NCBI RefSeq assembly: GCF_025996515.1
Contig: NZ_BLRH01000034.1
Span: forward strand, 248,001 to 312,000
Length of the DNA: 64,000 nucleotides
Source of the DNA: Rhizohabitans arisaemae
Lineage (GTDB): Bacteria; Actinomycetota; Actinomycetes; Streptosporangiales; Streptosporangiaceae
Reading direction: 5' to 3'
In this document: positions 19,104 through 27,950 of the stretch, piece by piece
Numbering within the stretch: the first letter of the stretch is position 1
Layout of the letters: every line of letters begins with the position of its first letter
Translations under genes and position numbers: made by a program
Notes under the pieces: model-generated
Told to the model about the DNA's origin: nothing
The model's database searches: none
The model's input: the letters and a program-made list of their open reading frames with translations, nothing else

Positions 19104-19128
19104 CGTTTTCGGACGTGCGTCCAATAAT
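19100..19128 (+). promoter_or_regulatory. Consensus promoter with operator in the spacer
   Basis: TTGACG (19100-19105), exactly 17 nt, then AATAAT (19123-19128): a near-ideal promoter. The spacer ends with GGACGTGCGTCC (19111-19122), a perfect dyad GGACG-TG-CGTCC. A related sequence stands at the same place before the M20 gene. A TetR-type repressor bound here would block polymerase directly. Confidence 0.65.
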
Positions 19129-19227
19129 GTGTCCAGCCTCCCGTTGCCAAGCGAATCGCTTCCGAGGCACATCGCCGCCGCAGGCAGACATTCCGTCCTG
19201 GCCTGCCCTACCCCAAGGAGCGCTGCC

Positions 19228-20136
19228 TTGCCTGATACAGCCGTCGACGGTCCGGCCGTCGAGGTGAGCATCCCCAGCGACGTCGACCGCCTGCGGGAGG
19301 TCGTCGTGGGCCCGGTCAAGGCGTTCACCTGGGAGTCGCTCGCCGCGGAGGGCGATCCGAGCGACGACCGCGAGGCGACGCTCGCCCTGCTGAAGCACAA
19401 CCGCGTGGAGATCCCCGACGCGGCTGTGGCGACCGAGGAACACGCGGCCTTCGTCGCCCTGCTGCGCGATCACGGGGTCATCGTGCACACCGTCGACCCC
19501 GTGGCGGACGTGAGCATCCAGCTCTATCCGCGGGACCTGGCGTTCGCCGTCGACCACGTACTGGTCATGGCACGTTCCCGCACCGCGGTCCGCCGGCGGG
19601 AGCAGCGCGGTCTCGACCGGTTGCTTCCGCGGATCTCCGGCGTCGTGACCCTCGACGAGGGCCGGATCGAGGGGGGCGACGTCATCGTCACCGGATCGGA
19701 GGTGCTGGTCGGCCTCGGAGAGGAGACCGACCTGCACGCGGTCGAGGCGCTCCGGCGGGCGCTCGACACCGCGGGCGTCGACCGGCCGGTGGTCCCCCTC
19801 GAATTCACCCACCGAGGGATCGTGCACCTCGACACGAAGTTCACCATGGTGGGGCGGGAGATCGGACTCATCCACGCCGAATCCTTCACCGCCTCCTCTC
19901 TCACCGCGCTCCAGGAGCGTTTCGAGCTCATCGAGGTGACCGCGGACGAGGCCCGTGACCTCGCCGTCAACACCTTGGCGCTCGATCCGACCACGGTGGT
20001 GCTGCGCGAGACGAGCGACCGCGTCGCGGCCGAGCTCGCCCGGCGCGGCATCACCCCTGTTCCCGTCGACTTCTCCGAGATCGCTCGCTTCCCCGGCGCA
20101 TACCGCTGCGCGACGCTGCCCCTGCGCCGAGGCTGA
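19228..20136 (+). CDS. Amidinotransferase-family hydrolase (arginine deiminase / DDAH-like)
   Basis: 302 residues from a TTG start chosen because AAGGAG lies 7 nt upstream. The guanidino-group-modifying fold is supported by YPRDLAF (Arg102-Asp103), EGGDVIV (Glu148, Asp151), the catalytic histidine in VHLDTKF (His200) and a C-terminal cysteine in AYRCATLPL (Cys294). Enzymes of this set hydrolyse or transfer the guanidine group of arginine or methylarginines. The size suits DDAH rather than classical ArcA (~400). First gene of the operon with the ABC importer. The exact substrate is unknown. Confidence 0.8.
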   Translation: MPDTAVDGPAVEVSIPSDVDRLREVVVGPVKAFTWESLAAEGDPSDDREATLALLKHNRVEIPDAAVATEEHAAFVALLRDHGVIVHTVDPVADVSIQLYPRDLAFAVDHVLVMARSRTAVRRREQRGLDRLLPRISGVVTLDEGRIEGGDVIVTGSEVLVGLGEETDLHAVEALRRALDTAGVDRPVVPLEFTHRGIVHLDTKFTMVGREIGLIHAESFTASSLTALQERFELIEVTADEARDLAVNTLALDPTTVVLRETSDRVAAELARRGITPVPVDFSEIARFPGAYRCATLPLRRG

Positions 20137-20186
20137 CCGGCGGAGCCCCCTACCCCCCTGATACCGACCGAACTCAAGGAGCGCTC

Positions 20187-21824
20187 ATGGCGCGGATCCA
20201 TCGACTCAGCGCCCTGCTGGGCGTCCTCACCCTGGCCGTCACCGGCTGCGGCGCCGGGGGCGCCGAACCCGGGGGCGCCCCCGGCGCGACGGGCGCAACC
20301 GGCTCACCCGGTGCGGCCCGGGAGTTTCGCACCGGCCTCGACACCGTCAAGGTCGCCGACCCGGTGCGCGGCGGTCAGCTCGTCTACGGCCTGGAGGCCG
20401 ACGTCTCAGCCGGACTCGACACCTCCAAGTGGTACTGCGGCCCCGCCTGCCGGACCATCGCCAAGACGATCTACGACCCCCTGACCGTCGTGGACTCGGG
20501 CGGGACGGTGCGGCCGTACCTCGCCGAGTCCGTCGAGCCGAACGCGGACCGTACCGAGTGGACGATCAAGGTCCGGCCCGGTATCCGGTTCCACGACGGC
20601 ACGCCCCTCGACGCCGCGGCGGTCGTGACCAACCTCGAGAAGCAGCGGACCTCCCCGCTCAACACCGCCGCGCTCGCCCCGGTCGCCTCGGTGACCGCCG
20701 ACGGACCGATGAGTGTGCGCGTCAAGATGAAGGGGCCGTCGTCGGCGTTCAACGTCTGGCTGTCGACGCCGATCGGCTACATCATGGCGCCCTCGATGCT
20801 GGCCGCCAAGAACGGCGCGCACAACCCGGTCGGCACCGGCCCGTTCCGCTTCGTGGAGTGGAAGGCCGCCGACCACCTCACGGTGGAGCGAAACGCCGAG
20901 TACTGGCAGAAGGGGCTGCCCTACCTGGACCGCGTCGTGTTCCGGCCCAACCCGGACGTGGAGTCCCGGGTCGCCGCCCTGCGGGCCGGTGACATCGACG
21001 TCATGCACACCGACTCGGCCGACCAGATCGCCAAGCTCCGTGGCGACACGTCCGTCCGGCTGGTGGAGTCGGAGCTGTTCGGCGAAAGCAACTACTTCCA
21101 GCTGAACGTGAAGCGCGCGCCGATGAACGACGTGAACGTACGGCGTGCGCTGGCGATGGCCCTCGACCGGGACGCGATCGGGAGGACCCGCAACCGGGGG
21201 GTCACCCGGGTCGCCAACGGGCCTTTCCCTCCGGGCACGCCCGGTTACCTGGACAACACCGGCTATCCCGGGTACGACCCCGCCGCCGCGCGGGCGATCA
21301 TCGAGAAGTACGAGGCGGCCAACGGTCCGATCTCGCTGAAGCTGATGATCCCCCAATCGCCCACCCACGCCAAGACCGCTCAGGTGGTTCAGCAGATGTG
21401 GAAGGAGGTGGGAGTCGACGTGGCGCTCGAACAGGTCGAGTTCAACGCCTTCCTGGAGCGCGACCGCCGCGGCGACTACGACATGACCGACGCCCGGCTG
21501 TTCGGGGGCGCCGACCCCGACCTCCAGCGGCGGTGGTGGCACTCCAGCGGAGCCTCACCGGTCGGAAACATCTCCGACCCCCAGGTGGACGCCGCGCTGG
21601 ACGTGATCCGCAGTTCCACCGACCCCGCCCAGCGGAAGGCGTCGGCCGAGCAGCTCAACCGCAGGCTTGGTGACCAGGTCAACTACCTGTGGGTCAACTG
21701 GACCGTGTGGGCGGTCGCCGCCAAGCCCGACGTCGTCGGCCTGAACCTGCAGATTCCCGGTGGTGGCCAGGCGGGACTCGTCCTGGGCGACCACTGGTTG
21801 ACATACGCCAGCCGCAAGCGATGA
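20187..21824 (+). CDS. ABC transporter solute-binding lipoprotein, family 5 (peptide/nickel type)
   Basis: 545 residues. The signal peptide ends in a lipobox, LAVTGCGAGG, with Cys21 as lipid anchor, followed by a Gly/Ala-rich linker. The body has SBP_bac_5 marks: PYLAESVEPNADRTEWTIKV, GIRFHDGTPLDAAAVV, VGTGPFRFVEWK and NDVNVRRALAMALDRDAIG. It captures a peptide-like or amphipathic ligand outside the membrane. ATG 20187 after AAGGAG. Two permeases and a fused ATPase follow directly. Confidence 0.9.
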   Translation: MARIHRLSALLGVLTLAVTGCGAGGAEPGGAPGATGATGSPGAAREFRTGLDTVKVADPVRGGQLVYGLEADVSAGLDTSKWYCGPACRTIAKTIYDPLTVVDSGGTVRPYLAESVEPNADRTEWTIKVRPGIRFHDGTPLDAAAVVTNLEKQRTSPLNTAALAPVASVTADGPMSVRVKMKGPSSAFNVWLSTPIGYIMAPSMLAAKNGAHNPVGTGPFRFVEWKAADHLTVERNAEYWQKGLPYLDRVVFRPNPDVESRVAALRAGDIDVMHTDSADQIAKLRGDTSVRLVESELFGESNYFQLNVKRAPMNDVNVRRALAMALDRDAIGRTRNRGVTRVANGPFPPGTPGYLDNTGYPGYDPAAARAIIEKYEAANGPISLKLMIPQSPTHAKTAQVVQQMWKEVGVDVALEQVEFNAFLERDRRGDYDMTDARLFGGADPDLQRRWWHSSGASPVGNISDPQVDAALDVIRSSTDPAQRKASAEQLNRRLGDQVNYLWVNWTVWAVAAKPDVVGLNLQIPGGGQAGLVLGDHWLTYASRKR

Positions 21825-22777
21825 CCCTCGCCTCGGTCATGCGCCGCGCAGCCCGCCTGCTGCTCGTACTCGGCGCGATCTCGATCGTCACCTTCGGGCT
21901 CCTGGCGGTGATGCCGGGCGACCCGGCGCTGGCGCTGCTCGGCCCGGGGGCCACCGATGCCGCGGTCGCCGAAGTCCGCGCCTCGCTGGGCCTGGACCGG
22001 CCGCTGATCGTCCGATACGGGGACTGGCTGCTCAGCGCGCTCGGCGGTGACCTGGGCACCTCCTACCAGACCGGCCAGCCCGTCGTGACGAGTCTGGCCG
22101 ACCGGTTCCCGCTCTCGATCGAGCTGGTGCTGGTCAGCCAGATCGTCGCCCTCGCGGTGGCCGTGCCCGTCGGCTTGTGGAGCGCGCGGCGGCCGGGCGG
22201 CATCGTCGACCGGATCTGCAGCGTCGGCGGGCTCGGTCTGCTGTCGCTGCCGATGTTCGCCCTGGGGAGCCTGCTCGTCTACGTGTTCGCGGTGACGCTG
22301 AAATGGCTGCCCGCCACCGGGATCCCGAGCTTCGGGGACGATCCGCTGGGCCACGTGCAGGGGCTCATCCTGCCGGTGCTCAGCCTCGCCGGCTGGCAGT
22401 TCGCGATGTACGCGCAGATCCTCCGCGGCGAGGCGCGCACCGTGCTGGCCGAGGACTACATCGAGACGGCCGTCCTGAAGGGGCTGCCCACCAGGGCGAT
22501 CCTGCTGCGGCACACCCTCAAACCGGCATCCCTGTCCCTGGCCAGCCTCGTACCGATCACCACCGGTGAGCTGATCGGCGGCGCGGTCGTGGTGGAGACG
22601 CTGTACGCGCTGCCGGGCGTCGGGCGGCTGATGGTGGACGCGATCGCGGCCCGCGATCTGCTGGTCCTGCAGGGAGCCGTGCTGGCCGTGGCCGTCGTGT
22701 TCGTCATGCTGAACCTGTTCGCCGACGTCGTGGTGCGTTGGCTGGACCCGAGGATCAGGAGCCATCATGCCGGTTGA
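21821..22777 (+). CDS. ABC transporter permease, DppB-like
   Basis: 318 residues, about six membrane helices. The DppB-type opening is present (LLVLGAISIVTFGLLAVMPG, then DPALALLGPGATDAA) as is the EAA loop (EDYIETAVLKGLPTRAILLR). Its ATG overlaps the stop of the binding-protein gene (ATGA), so translation is coupled. It forms the channel with the next gene product. Confidence 0.9.
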   Translation: MTLASVMRRAARLLLVLGAISIVTFGLLAVMPGDPALALLGPGATDAAVAEVRASLGLDRPLIVRYGDWLLSALGGDLGTSYQTGQPVVTSLADRFPLSIELVLVSQIVALAVAVPVGLWSARRPGGIVDRICSVGGLGLLSLPMFALGSLLVYVFAVTLKWLPATGIPSFGDDPLGHVQGLILPVLSLAGWQFAMYAQILRGEARTVLAEDYIETAVLKGLPTRAILLRHTLKPASLSLASLVPITTGELIGGAVVVETLYALPGVGRLMVDAIAARDLLVLQGAVLAVAVVFVMLNLFADVVVRWLDPRIRSHHAG

Positions 22778-23663
22778 GCAGGGCACGCCGAGTGCCGCGA
22801 CAACCGTGACGTCGCCGGATCCGGCCCCGGCGGGCACCCCTGCCCGCCGGGGCGCCGGCCGGGGCCTTGGGCCCGGCGCGCTGGTCGCGCTCGGCTGGCT
22901 CGCCGGGCTGAGCGTGCTCGCGCTGCTCGGGGACGCGCTCCCGTTCATCGGCGACCCGTCGCGCATGACGTCCCTGCCCTACGAACCGCCCAGCTCCGCG
23001 CACCCGCTCGGCACCGACGAGATCGGACGCGACGTGCTGTCCCGCGTCGTGTACGCGGCCCGCGTCAGCCTGCCGATCGCCGCCGGCGCCGTGGCGGTGG
23101 CGATGCTGGTCGGGGGGATCATCGGGCTGCTGACCGGGTTTCTCCGCGGCACGGTCGACGAGGTCGGGCAATGGCTGCTCGACGTGCTGGTCTCGTTCCC
23201 ACCGCTGATCCTCGCGATGGCCGTCACGGCGTTCCTCGGCCGGTCTCCGGTCATCCTCGCCGTCATCCTCGGGCTGCTGTTCGTGCCTCCCGCCGCGAGG
23301 CTGGTCCGCACGCACACGATGGCGACGAGCACCCGGGAGTACGTGGTGGCGGCCAGGGTGCTGGGCGCGAGCCGGATCCGGATCGTGTTCCGGGAGATCG
23401 TGCCCGCCGTCGTGCCGCACCTGCTGGCCTACGCCGTACTGGCGGCGTCCGCGGTGATCGTGATCGAGGGAGCGCTGAGCTTCCTCGGACTGAGCATCCC
23501 CCCGCCCACCCCGACCTGGGGTGGGATGATCACGGCCGCGCGGGACGGGCTCGCCGAGGCCCCGCACGTCCTCCTTGTCCCGGTCGCGGTGCTGTTCGCC
23601 ACGGTGCTCGCGCTCAACGGCCTGGCCGACACGTTGCGCTCGCGCCTGGTGGAAACACGGTGA
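22767..23663 (+). CDS. ABC transporter permease, DppC-like
   Basis: 298 residues. An N-terminal Ala/Pro-rich tail precedes the first helix. HPLGTDEIGRDVLSRVVYAA is the DppC signature and TREYVVAARVLGASRIRIVF the EAA loop that contacts the ATPase. It overlaps the previous gene by 11 nt and its TGA overlaps the next GTG. Confidence 0.9.
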   Translation: MPVEQGTPSAATTVTSPDPAPAGTPARRGAGRGLGPGALVALGWLAGLSVLALLGDALPFIGDPSRMTSLPYEPPSSAHPLGTDEIGRDVLSRVVYAARVSLPIAAGAVAVAMLVGGIIGLLTGFLRGTVDEVGQWLLDVLVSFPPLILAMAVTAFLGRSPVILAVILGLLFVPPAARLVRTHTMATSTREYVVAARVLGASRIRIVFREIVPAVVPHLLAYAVLAASAVIVIEGALSFLGLSIPPPTPTWGGMITAARDGLAEAPHVLLVPVAVLFATVLALNGLADTLRSRLVETR

Positions 23664-25630
23664 ACGACATGACCCTGCTCACGCTGACCGGGCTGAACGT
23701 GTCGATCGCGGACGGCACCGACCGGATCCACGCGGTCCGCGACGTCGGCATGACCATCGCCCGCCGGGAGATCGTGGGGCTCGTCGGGGAATCCGGGTGC
23801 GGCAAAAGCACACTGTCGCGCGCCGCCGTCGGCCTACGACCGGCCGGGGTGACCGTCTCGGGCTCCGTCCGGCTCGACGACACCGAGCTGCTCGACCTCG
23901 ATCACCGCACGCTCGCCGCCGAAGTATGGGGGCGCAAGGTCGGCTTCATCCCGCAGAACCCCATGGGCGCGCTCAATCCCGTGCTCCGCATCGGCCACCA
24001 GCTGACCGAGCACATGCGTCGTCATCTCGGGATCGGCGCCCGCGAAGCGCGGACCCGCGCCGCGGACGCCCTCGCCGCAACGGGCATCCCCGCTCCCGTG
24101 GCGGCCCTGGACAAGTTCCCGCACGAGCTCTCCGGCGGGATGCGCCAGCGGGTCGCCATCGCGATGGCGCTGGCGTGCGACCCGGCGCTGCTGATCGCCG
24201 ACGAGCCGACCACGGCGTTGGACGTCACCATTCAGGCCCAGATCATCGACCTGCTGGTCACGCTCTGCCGAGACCGCGATATGGCCATGCTCCTGGTCAG
24301 CCACGACCTGCCCCTCGTCCTGCAGGTCGCCGACCGGGTGGACGTCATGTACGCGGGCCGGGTGGTGGAGCGGGCGCCGTCGACCGGGTTGGCGGAGCGG
24401 CGCGCGATGCCGTACACCGCCGCGCTCCTGGACTCGGTGCCCACGCTCAGCGGGCCGCAGCCGGTCCGGCTGCCCGCCATCGGTGGGACGCCGCCGGATC
24501 TGCGCGCCGCGCCGCGTGGCTGCGCGTTCGCGGTCCGGTGCGGCCACGCCGACGCCGAGTGCGCGACCCGGGAGCCGACCCTCCAGCCGGTTCGCGGGGA
24601 CGACCACCTCACGGCCTGTCTACGGCCGCTGGAAGCCAAGACCCCGGTCATCGGGGAGGACGAGACCGCCCCGGAGACCGCTGCGGACCGTGCGGTTCCG
24701 GTGCTGCGGGCCACCGACCTCGTGCTGGAGTACCGGGTCCCCGGACGCCCGTCGTTCCGGGCCGTCGACGGTGTCTCGCTGGAGCTGCACGAGGGCGAGA
24801 TCCTGGGCCTGGTGGGGGAGTCCGGCTGTGGAAAGTCCACCCTGGGCCGCGCGCTGACCGGGCTGATCCGGCCGGCCGCCGGCACGATCGAGCACCCCGC
24901 GGGAGAGACCGCGGACGTTCAGCTGATCTTCCAGGACGCCAAGGGGAGCCTCAACCCGCGGCGGTCCATCCTCGATGTGGTGGCCGAGCCGCTGCTCTAC
25001 GCCGGCCGTGGGACGACCCGGGAGCGGCGGGAGGAGGCGGCGTCGCTGCTCGCCTCGGTGGGCCTGGACCCCGAGGTGCTCGGCCGCCGCGCGCCGCGCC
25101 GCCTCTCCGGCGGTCAGGCGCAGCGGGTGGCCATCGCCCGTGCGCTCGCCGCGAAGCCGCGGGTCCTGGTGTGCGACGAACCGGTCTCCGCGCTCGACGT
25201 ATCCGTTCAGGCGCAGATCATCAACCTGCTCATGGACGTCCGGACGGCAACCTCGGTGTCGATCCTCTTCATCGCCCACGACCTGGCCGCCGTACGGGCC
25301 GCCAGCGACCGGGTGGCGGTGATGTATCTGGGCGTGGTGTGCGAGATCGGGTCGGCCGAGGAGGTGCTCGGCGCGCCCCGGCACCCGTACACCAAGGCGC
25401 TCGTCGCCTCCGTCCCCGGACAGGGCGGCCGGTTGCGCGCATCGCTGAGCGGCGAGCCGCCTGCCCCCGGCGACCCGTCCTCCGGGTGCCGGTTCCAGAC
25501 CCGCTGCCCGGAGGCCGTCCCGGAGTGTGCGATCACCCGGCCGCCGCTGGTGGACCTCGGCCCGACCCAGGCGGTGGCGTGCCACGTCGTCGCCCCGTCC
25601 CGACAAGCAACAGGAGTATCCCCATCGTGA
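23660..25630 (+). CDS. Fused dipeptide-type ABC ATPase (DppD-DppF in one chain)
   Basis: 656 residues with two complete nucleotide-binding domains. Each has a Walker A (GLVGESGCGKSTLSR and GLVGESGCGKSTLGR), a signature (LSGGMRQRVAIA and LSGGQAQRVAIA) and a Walker B (LLIADEPTTALD and VLVCDEPVSALD). Each also ends with the cysteine-bearing oligopeptide tail typical of DppD/DppF (GCAFAVRCGHADAEC and GCRFQTRCPEAVPEC). GTG 23660 overlaps the permease stop. It energises the importer built by the three genes before it. Confidence 0.9.
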   Translation: MNDMTLLTLTGLNVSIADGTDRIHAVRDVGMTIARREIVGLVGESGCGKSTLSRAAVGLRPAGVTVSGSVRLDDTELLDLDHRTLAAEVWGRKVGFIPQNPMGALNPVLRIGHQLTEHMRRHLGIGAREARTRAADALAATGIPAPVAALDKFPHELSGGMRQRVAIAMALACDPALLIADEPTTALDVTIQAQIIDLLVTLCRDRDMAMLLVSHDLPLVLQVADRVDVMYAGRVVERAPSTGLAERRAMPYTAALLDSVPTLSGPQPVRLPAIGGTPPDLRAAPRGCAFAVRCGHADAECATREPTLQPVRGDDHLTACLRPLEAKTPVIGEDETAPETAADRAVPVLRATDLVLEYRVPGRPSFRAVDGVSLELHEGEILGLVGESGCGKSTLGRALTGLIRPAAGTIEHPAGETADVQLIFQDAKGSLNPRRSILDVVAEPLLYAGRGTTRERREEAASLLASVGLDPEVLGRRAPRRLSGGQAQRVAIARALAAKPRVLVCDEPVSALDVSVQAQIINLLMDVRTATSVSILFIAHDLAAVRAASDRVAVMYLGVVCEIGSAEEVLGAPRHPYTKALVASVPGQGGRLRASLSGEPPAPGDPSSGCRFQTRCPEAVPECAITRPPLVDLGPTQAVACHVVAPSRQATGVSPS

Positions 25631-27138
25631 CCGGAACCCTGGACCTCCCCGGCGTGCTCGGCGCCCCGGACGACATCTGTCTCGACGACTTCCGCGGACG
25701 ACGGTCGTGGCGGGATTTCGACGGGGACGTGCGCAGGTTGATGGCCGTGCTGGCCGACCACGGCGTCCGCGCGGGGGACACCGTCGCGCTGCTCATGCAC
25801 AACCGGGTGGAGTACCTCGAGACCGTGTTCGCGTGCACCGCGCTCGGAGTGACGTGTGTGCCGATGAACTGGCACATGGCGGCCGAGGAGATCGCGTACG
25901 TCCTTGCGGACTCCGGCGCCCTCGTGGTGGTGTGCGACGACGTGTGCCGCGATCTCGTGCCGTCCGGCGGCCCCGCGGTGGTCTCGGTCGACGGCGAGGC
26001 CGGGGAGCGCATCCGGACCGGGGCCGCCATGGACGTGGCTCCGGACAACCCCGCCGGGAAGATCATGTTCTATACGAGCGGAACGACCGGGCGCCCGAAA
26101 GGCGTCAGGCTCGACGGTGGCGGCAGCGTCGCCGACGAGTTCGCCGAGTACCGGCGGCTGGCGTCGGGCTCAGGGGTGGAGGGGGCCGGCCCGCACTTGG
26201 TCACCGGGCCCCTCTACCACGGAGCGCCCTTGATGTCCGCGCTGCTGGCGCTGGCCGCCGGCGCACCGGTGCTGATCATGACCAGGTGGGACGCGGAGGC
26301 GTTCCTGGCCCACGTGCAGGAGCACCGGGTCCGGGACACCCATCTGGTCCCGATCATGTTCGTGCGGTTGCTCCGGCTGCCGAAGGACGTCCGGAACCGG
26401 TACGACCTGTCCTCGCTCGTCACCGTCCACCACGGCGCGGCACCGGTCCCGATCCCGGTGAAGCATCAAATGATCGAGTGGTTCGGCCCGGTCCTGCGGG
26501 AGTACTGGGCGTCCACCGAGGGGGGCACCTACACGGAGGTCACCTCCGCGGAGTGGCTGCGGCGGCCGGGAACCGTGGGCCGGCCGATCAACGGCTACGA
26601 GGTCTTCGCCGTGGACGACTCCGGGACGCCGCTGCCCCCGGGGCAGCCCGGCACCCTCTGCCTGCGCGCACCGGACGGGGGCGGGTTCCGCTACCACGGC
26701 GACGCCGCCAAGACCGCGGCGACGTTCAGCGACACCCTCACGTTCAGCATCGGCGACATCGGCTACGTCGACGAGGACGGGTACGTCTTCCTCGTCGACC
26801 GCACCGCCGAGGTGATCATCTCGGGGGGTGTGAACATCTATCCCGCCGAGATCGAGCTGTGCCTGCTTGAACACGAGGCGGTCGCGGACGCGGCCGTCTA
26901 CAGCCTGCCGGACGACGAGTGGGGCGAGACCGTGCACGCCGCGGTCGTGCTCGCCGATCCGGCGCAGAGTGGCTCACACGACCGGGTGGTGGAGGAGACG
27001 CTGCGCGCCGCGCTCGCCGAGCGAATCGCCCGCTTCAAGGTCCCGCGGACGTTCCGATTCGTGGACAAGCTCCCCCGCACCGATGCGGGTAAACTCAACC
27101 GCCGTCACCTCCGGCTCGGACACCGGCCTTCCGCGTAA
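25627..27138 (+). CDS. AMP-binding acyl-CoA synthetase / acid-CoA ligase
   Basis: 503 residues of the ANL family. The ATP-binding P-loop is IMFYTSGTTGRPKGV; A5 is REYWASTEGGTYTE; the hinge region is VDRTAEVIISGGVNIYPAEI; the C-terminal lysine lies in LPRTDAGKLNRRHL. It activates a carboxylic acid to acyl-AMP and then acyl-CoA. GTG 25627 overlaps the ATPase stop by 4 nt. In this operon it probably activates the acid freed by the M20 amidohydrolase. Acid specificity is not readable by eye. Confidence 0.9.
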   Translation: MTGTLDLPGVLGAPDDICLDDFRGRRSWRDFDGDVRRLMAVLADHGVRAGDTVALLMHNRVEYLETVFACTALGVTCVPMNWHMAAEEIAYVLADSGALVVVCDDVCRDLVPSGGPAVVSVDGEAGERIRTGAAMDVAPDNPAGKIMFYTSGTTGRPKGVRLDGGGSVADEFAEYRRLASGSGVEGAGPHLVTGPLYHGAPLMSALLALAAGAPVLIMTRWDAEAFLAHVQEHRVRDTHLVPIMFVRLLRLPKDVRNRYDLSSLVTVHHGAAPVPIPVKHQMIEWFGPVLREYWASTEGGTYTEVTSAEWLRRPGTVGRPINGYEVFAVDDSGTPLPPGQPGTLCLRAPDGGGFRYHGDAAKTAATFSDTLTFSIGDIGYVDEDGYVFLVDRTAEVIISGGVNIYPAEIELCLLEHEAVADAAVYSLPDDEWGETVHAAVVLADPAQSGSHDRVVEETLRAALAERIARFKVPRTFRFVDKLPRTDAGKLNRRHLRLGHRPSA

Positions 27139-27147
27139 GGATCGTAA

Positions 27148-27759
27148 GTGCCCAAGATTGTGGATCATGACAAGCGGCGAGCGGAGCTCGTGGCGGCGGC
27201 GTGGCGGGTCATCGCACGGGTCGGGCTCGCGCAGACGACGACGCGGGAGATCGCCAAGGACGCCGGCTACGCCAACGGCGTTCTCGCGCACTACTTCCCC
27301 GACAAGGAGGCCATCCTCGACCTGGCCCTGCGACTCGCGCTCAAAAGCACGACCGAGCGCATCGGAGAATGGGTCGCGAACCACTCCGGCCTCGAGGCAC
27401 TGCGGGGTGCGCTGCTGCTTTCCCTGCCGCTCGACGATTCCTCGCGGCTCGGGATCGAGGTCGAGGTGAGCTTCTGGGGCCGGGCCGTCGGCAACCCCGA
27501 GCGCAGCACGTATCAGCACAAGAGTCTGCTGACCTGGCACAAGCTGCTCTCGTCGCTGGTCAAGAACGCGATCGAGAGCGGGGAACTGCGCACCGAACTC
27601 GACCCGGACCGGACCGCGGATCTTCTCGTCGCCCTGGTCGACGGGCTCAGCGTCGAGGGCGTGTTGTTCCGCGAGGCCTACCCGAACGTGCGTCTGGCCG
27701 GGATCGTGGACTCGTTCCTGGACTTGCTTCGGGCGACGTCCGTGGCAAGCCGGATGTAG
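27148..27759 (+). CDS. TetR-family transcriptional regulator
   Basis: 203 residues. The N-terminal helix-turn-helix is clear: RRAELVAAAWRVIARVGLAQ, TTTREIAKDAGYANGVLAHY, FPDKEAILDLAL. The rest is the ligand-binding helical domain. GTG 27148 starts 9 nt after the ligase stop, so it is the last gene of the catabolic operon. The dyads at 17825 and 19111 are its best candidate operators; the inducer is probably the imported compound or its acyl-CoA. Confidence 0.9.
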   Translation: MPKIVDHDKRRAELVAAAWRVIARVGLAQTTTREIAKDAGYANGVLAHYFPDKEAILDLALRLALKSTTERIGEWVANHSGLEALRGALLLSLPLDDSSRLGIEVEVSFWGRAVGNPERSTYQHKSLLTWHKLLSSLVKNAIESGELRTELDPDRTADLLVALVDGLSVEGVLFREAYPNVRLAGIVDSFLDLLRATSVASRM

Positions 27760-27789
27760 ATCGCCGCTCAGGACCGGAGCGCGGCCGGG

Positions 27790-27807
27790 GACGGCCCGCC
27801 GGCCGTC
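27790..27807. terminator. Short hairpin between convergent genes
   Basis: GACGGCC-CGCC-GGCCGTC forms a 7-bp perfect stem with a 4-nt loop, 30 bp after the TetR stop and before the convergent serine-hydrolase gene. There is no T-tract, as usual for actinomycete terminators. It is short, so only moderately convincing. Confidence 0.4.
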
Positions 27808-27950
27808 GTCATCCCGTTCCGTGAGGAGGGAGGGGGTCCCTGGCCGAAAATCCGACGGGTATGGCTCTGTCTGCGGAGTGACGGGCCGGATGCCGGGTGC
27901 CAGGCGTGGCGTGGACGGGGACCCCTGCCGTGGACGCGCTCGCCCTCGCC

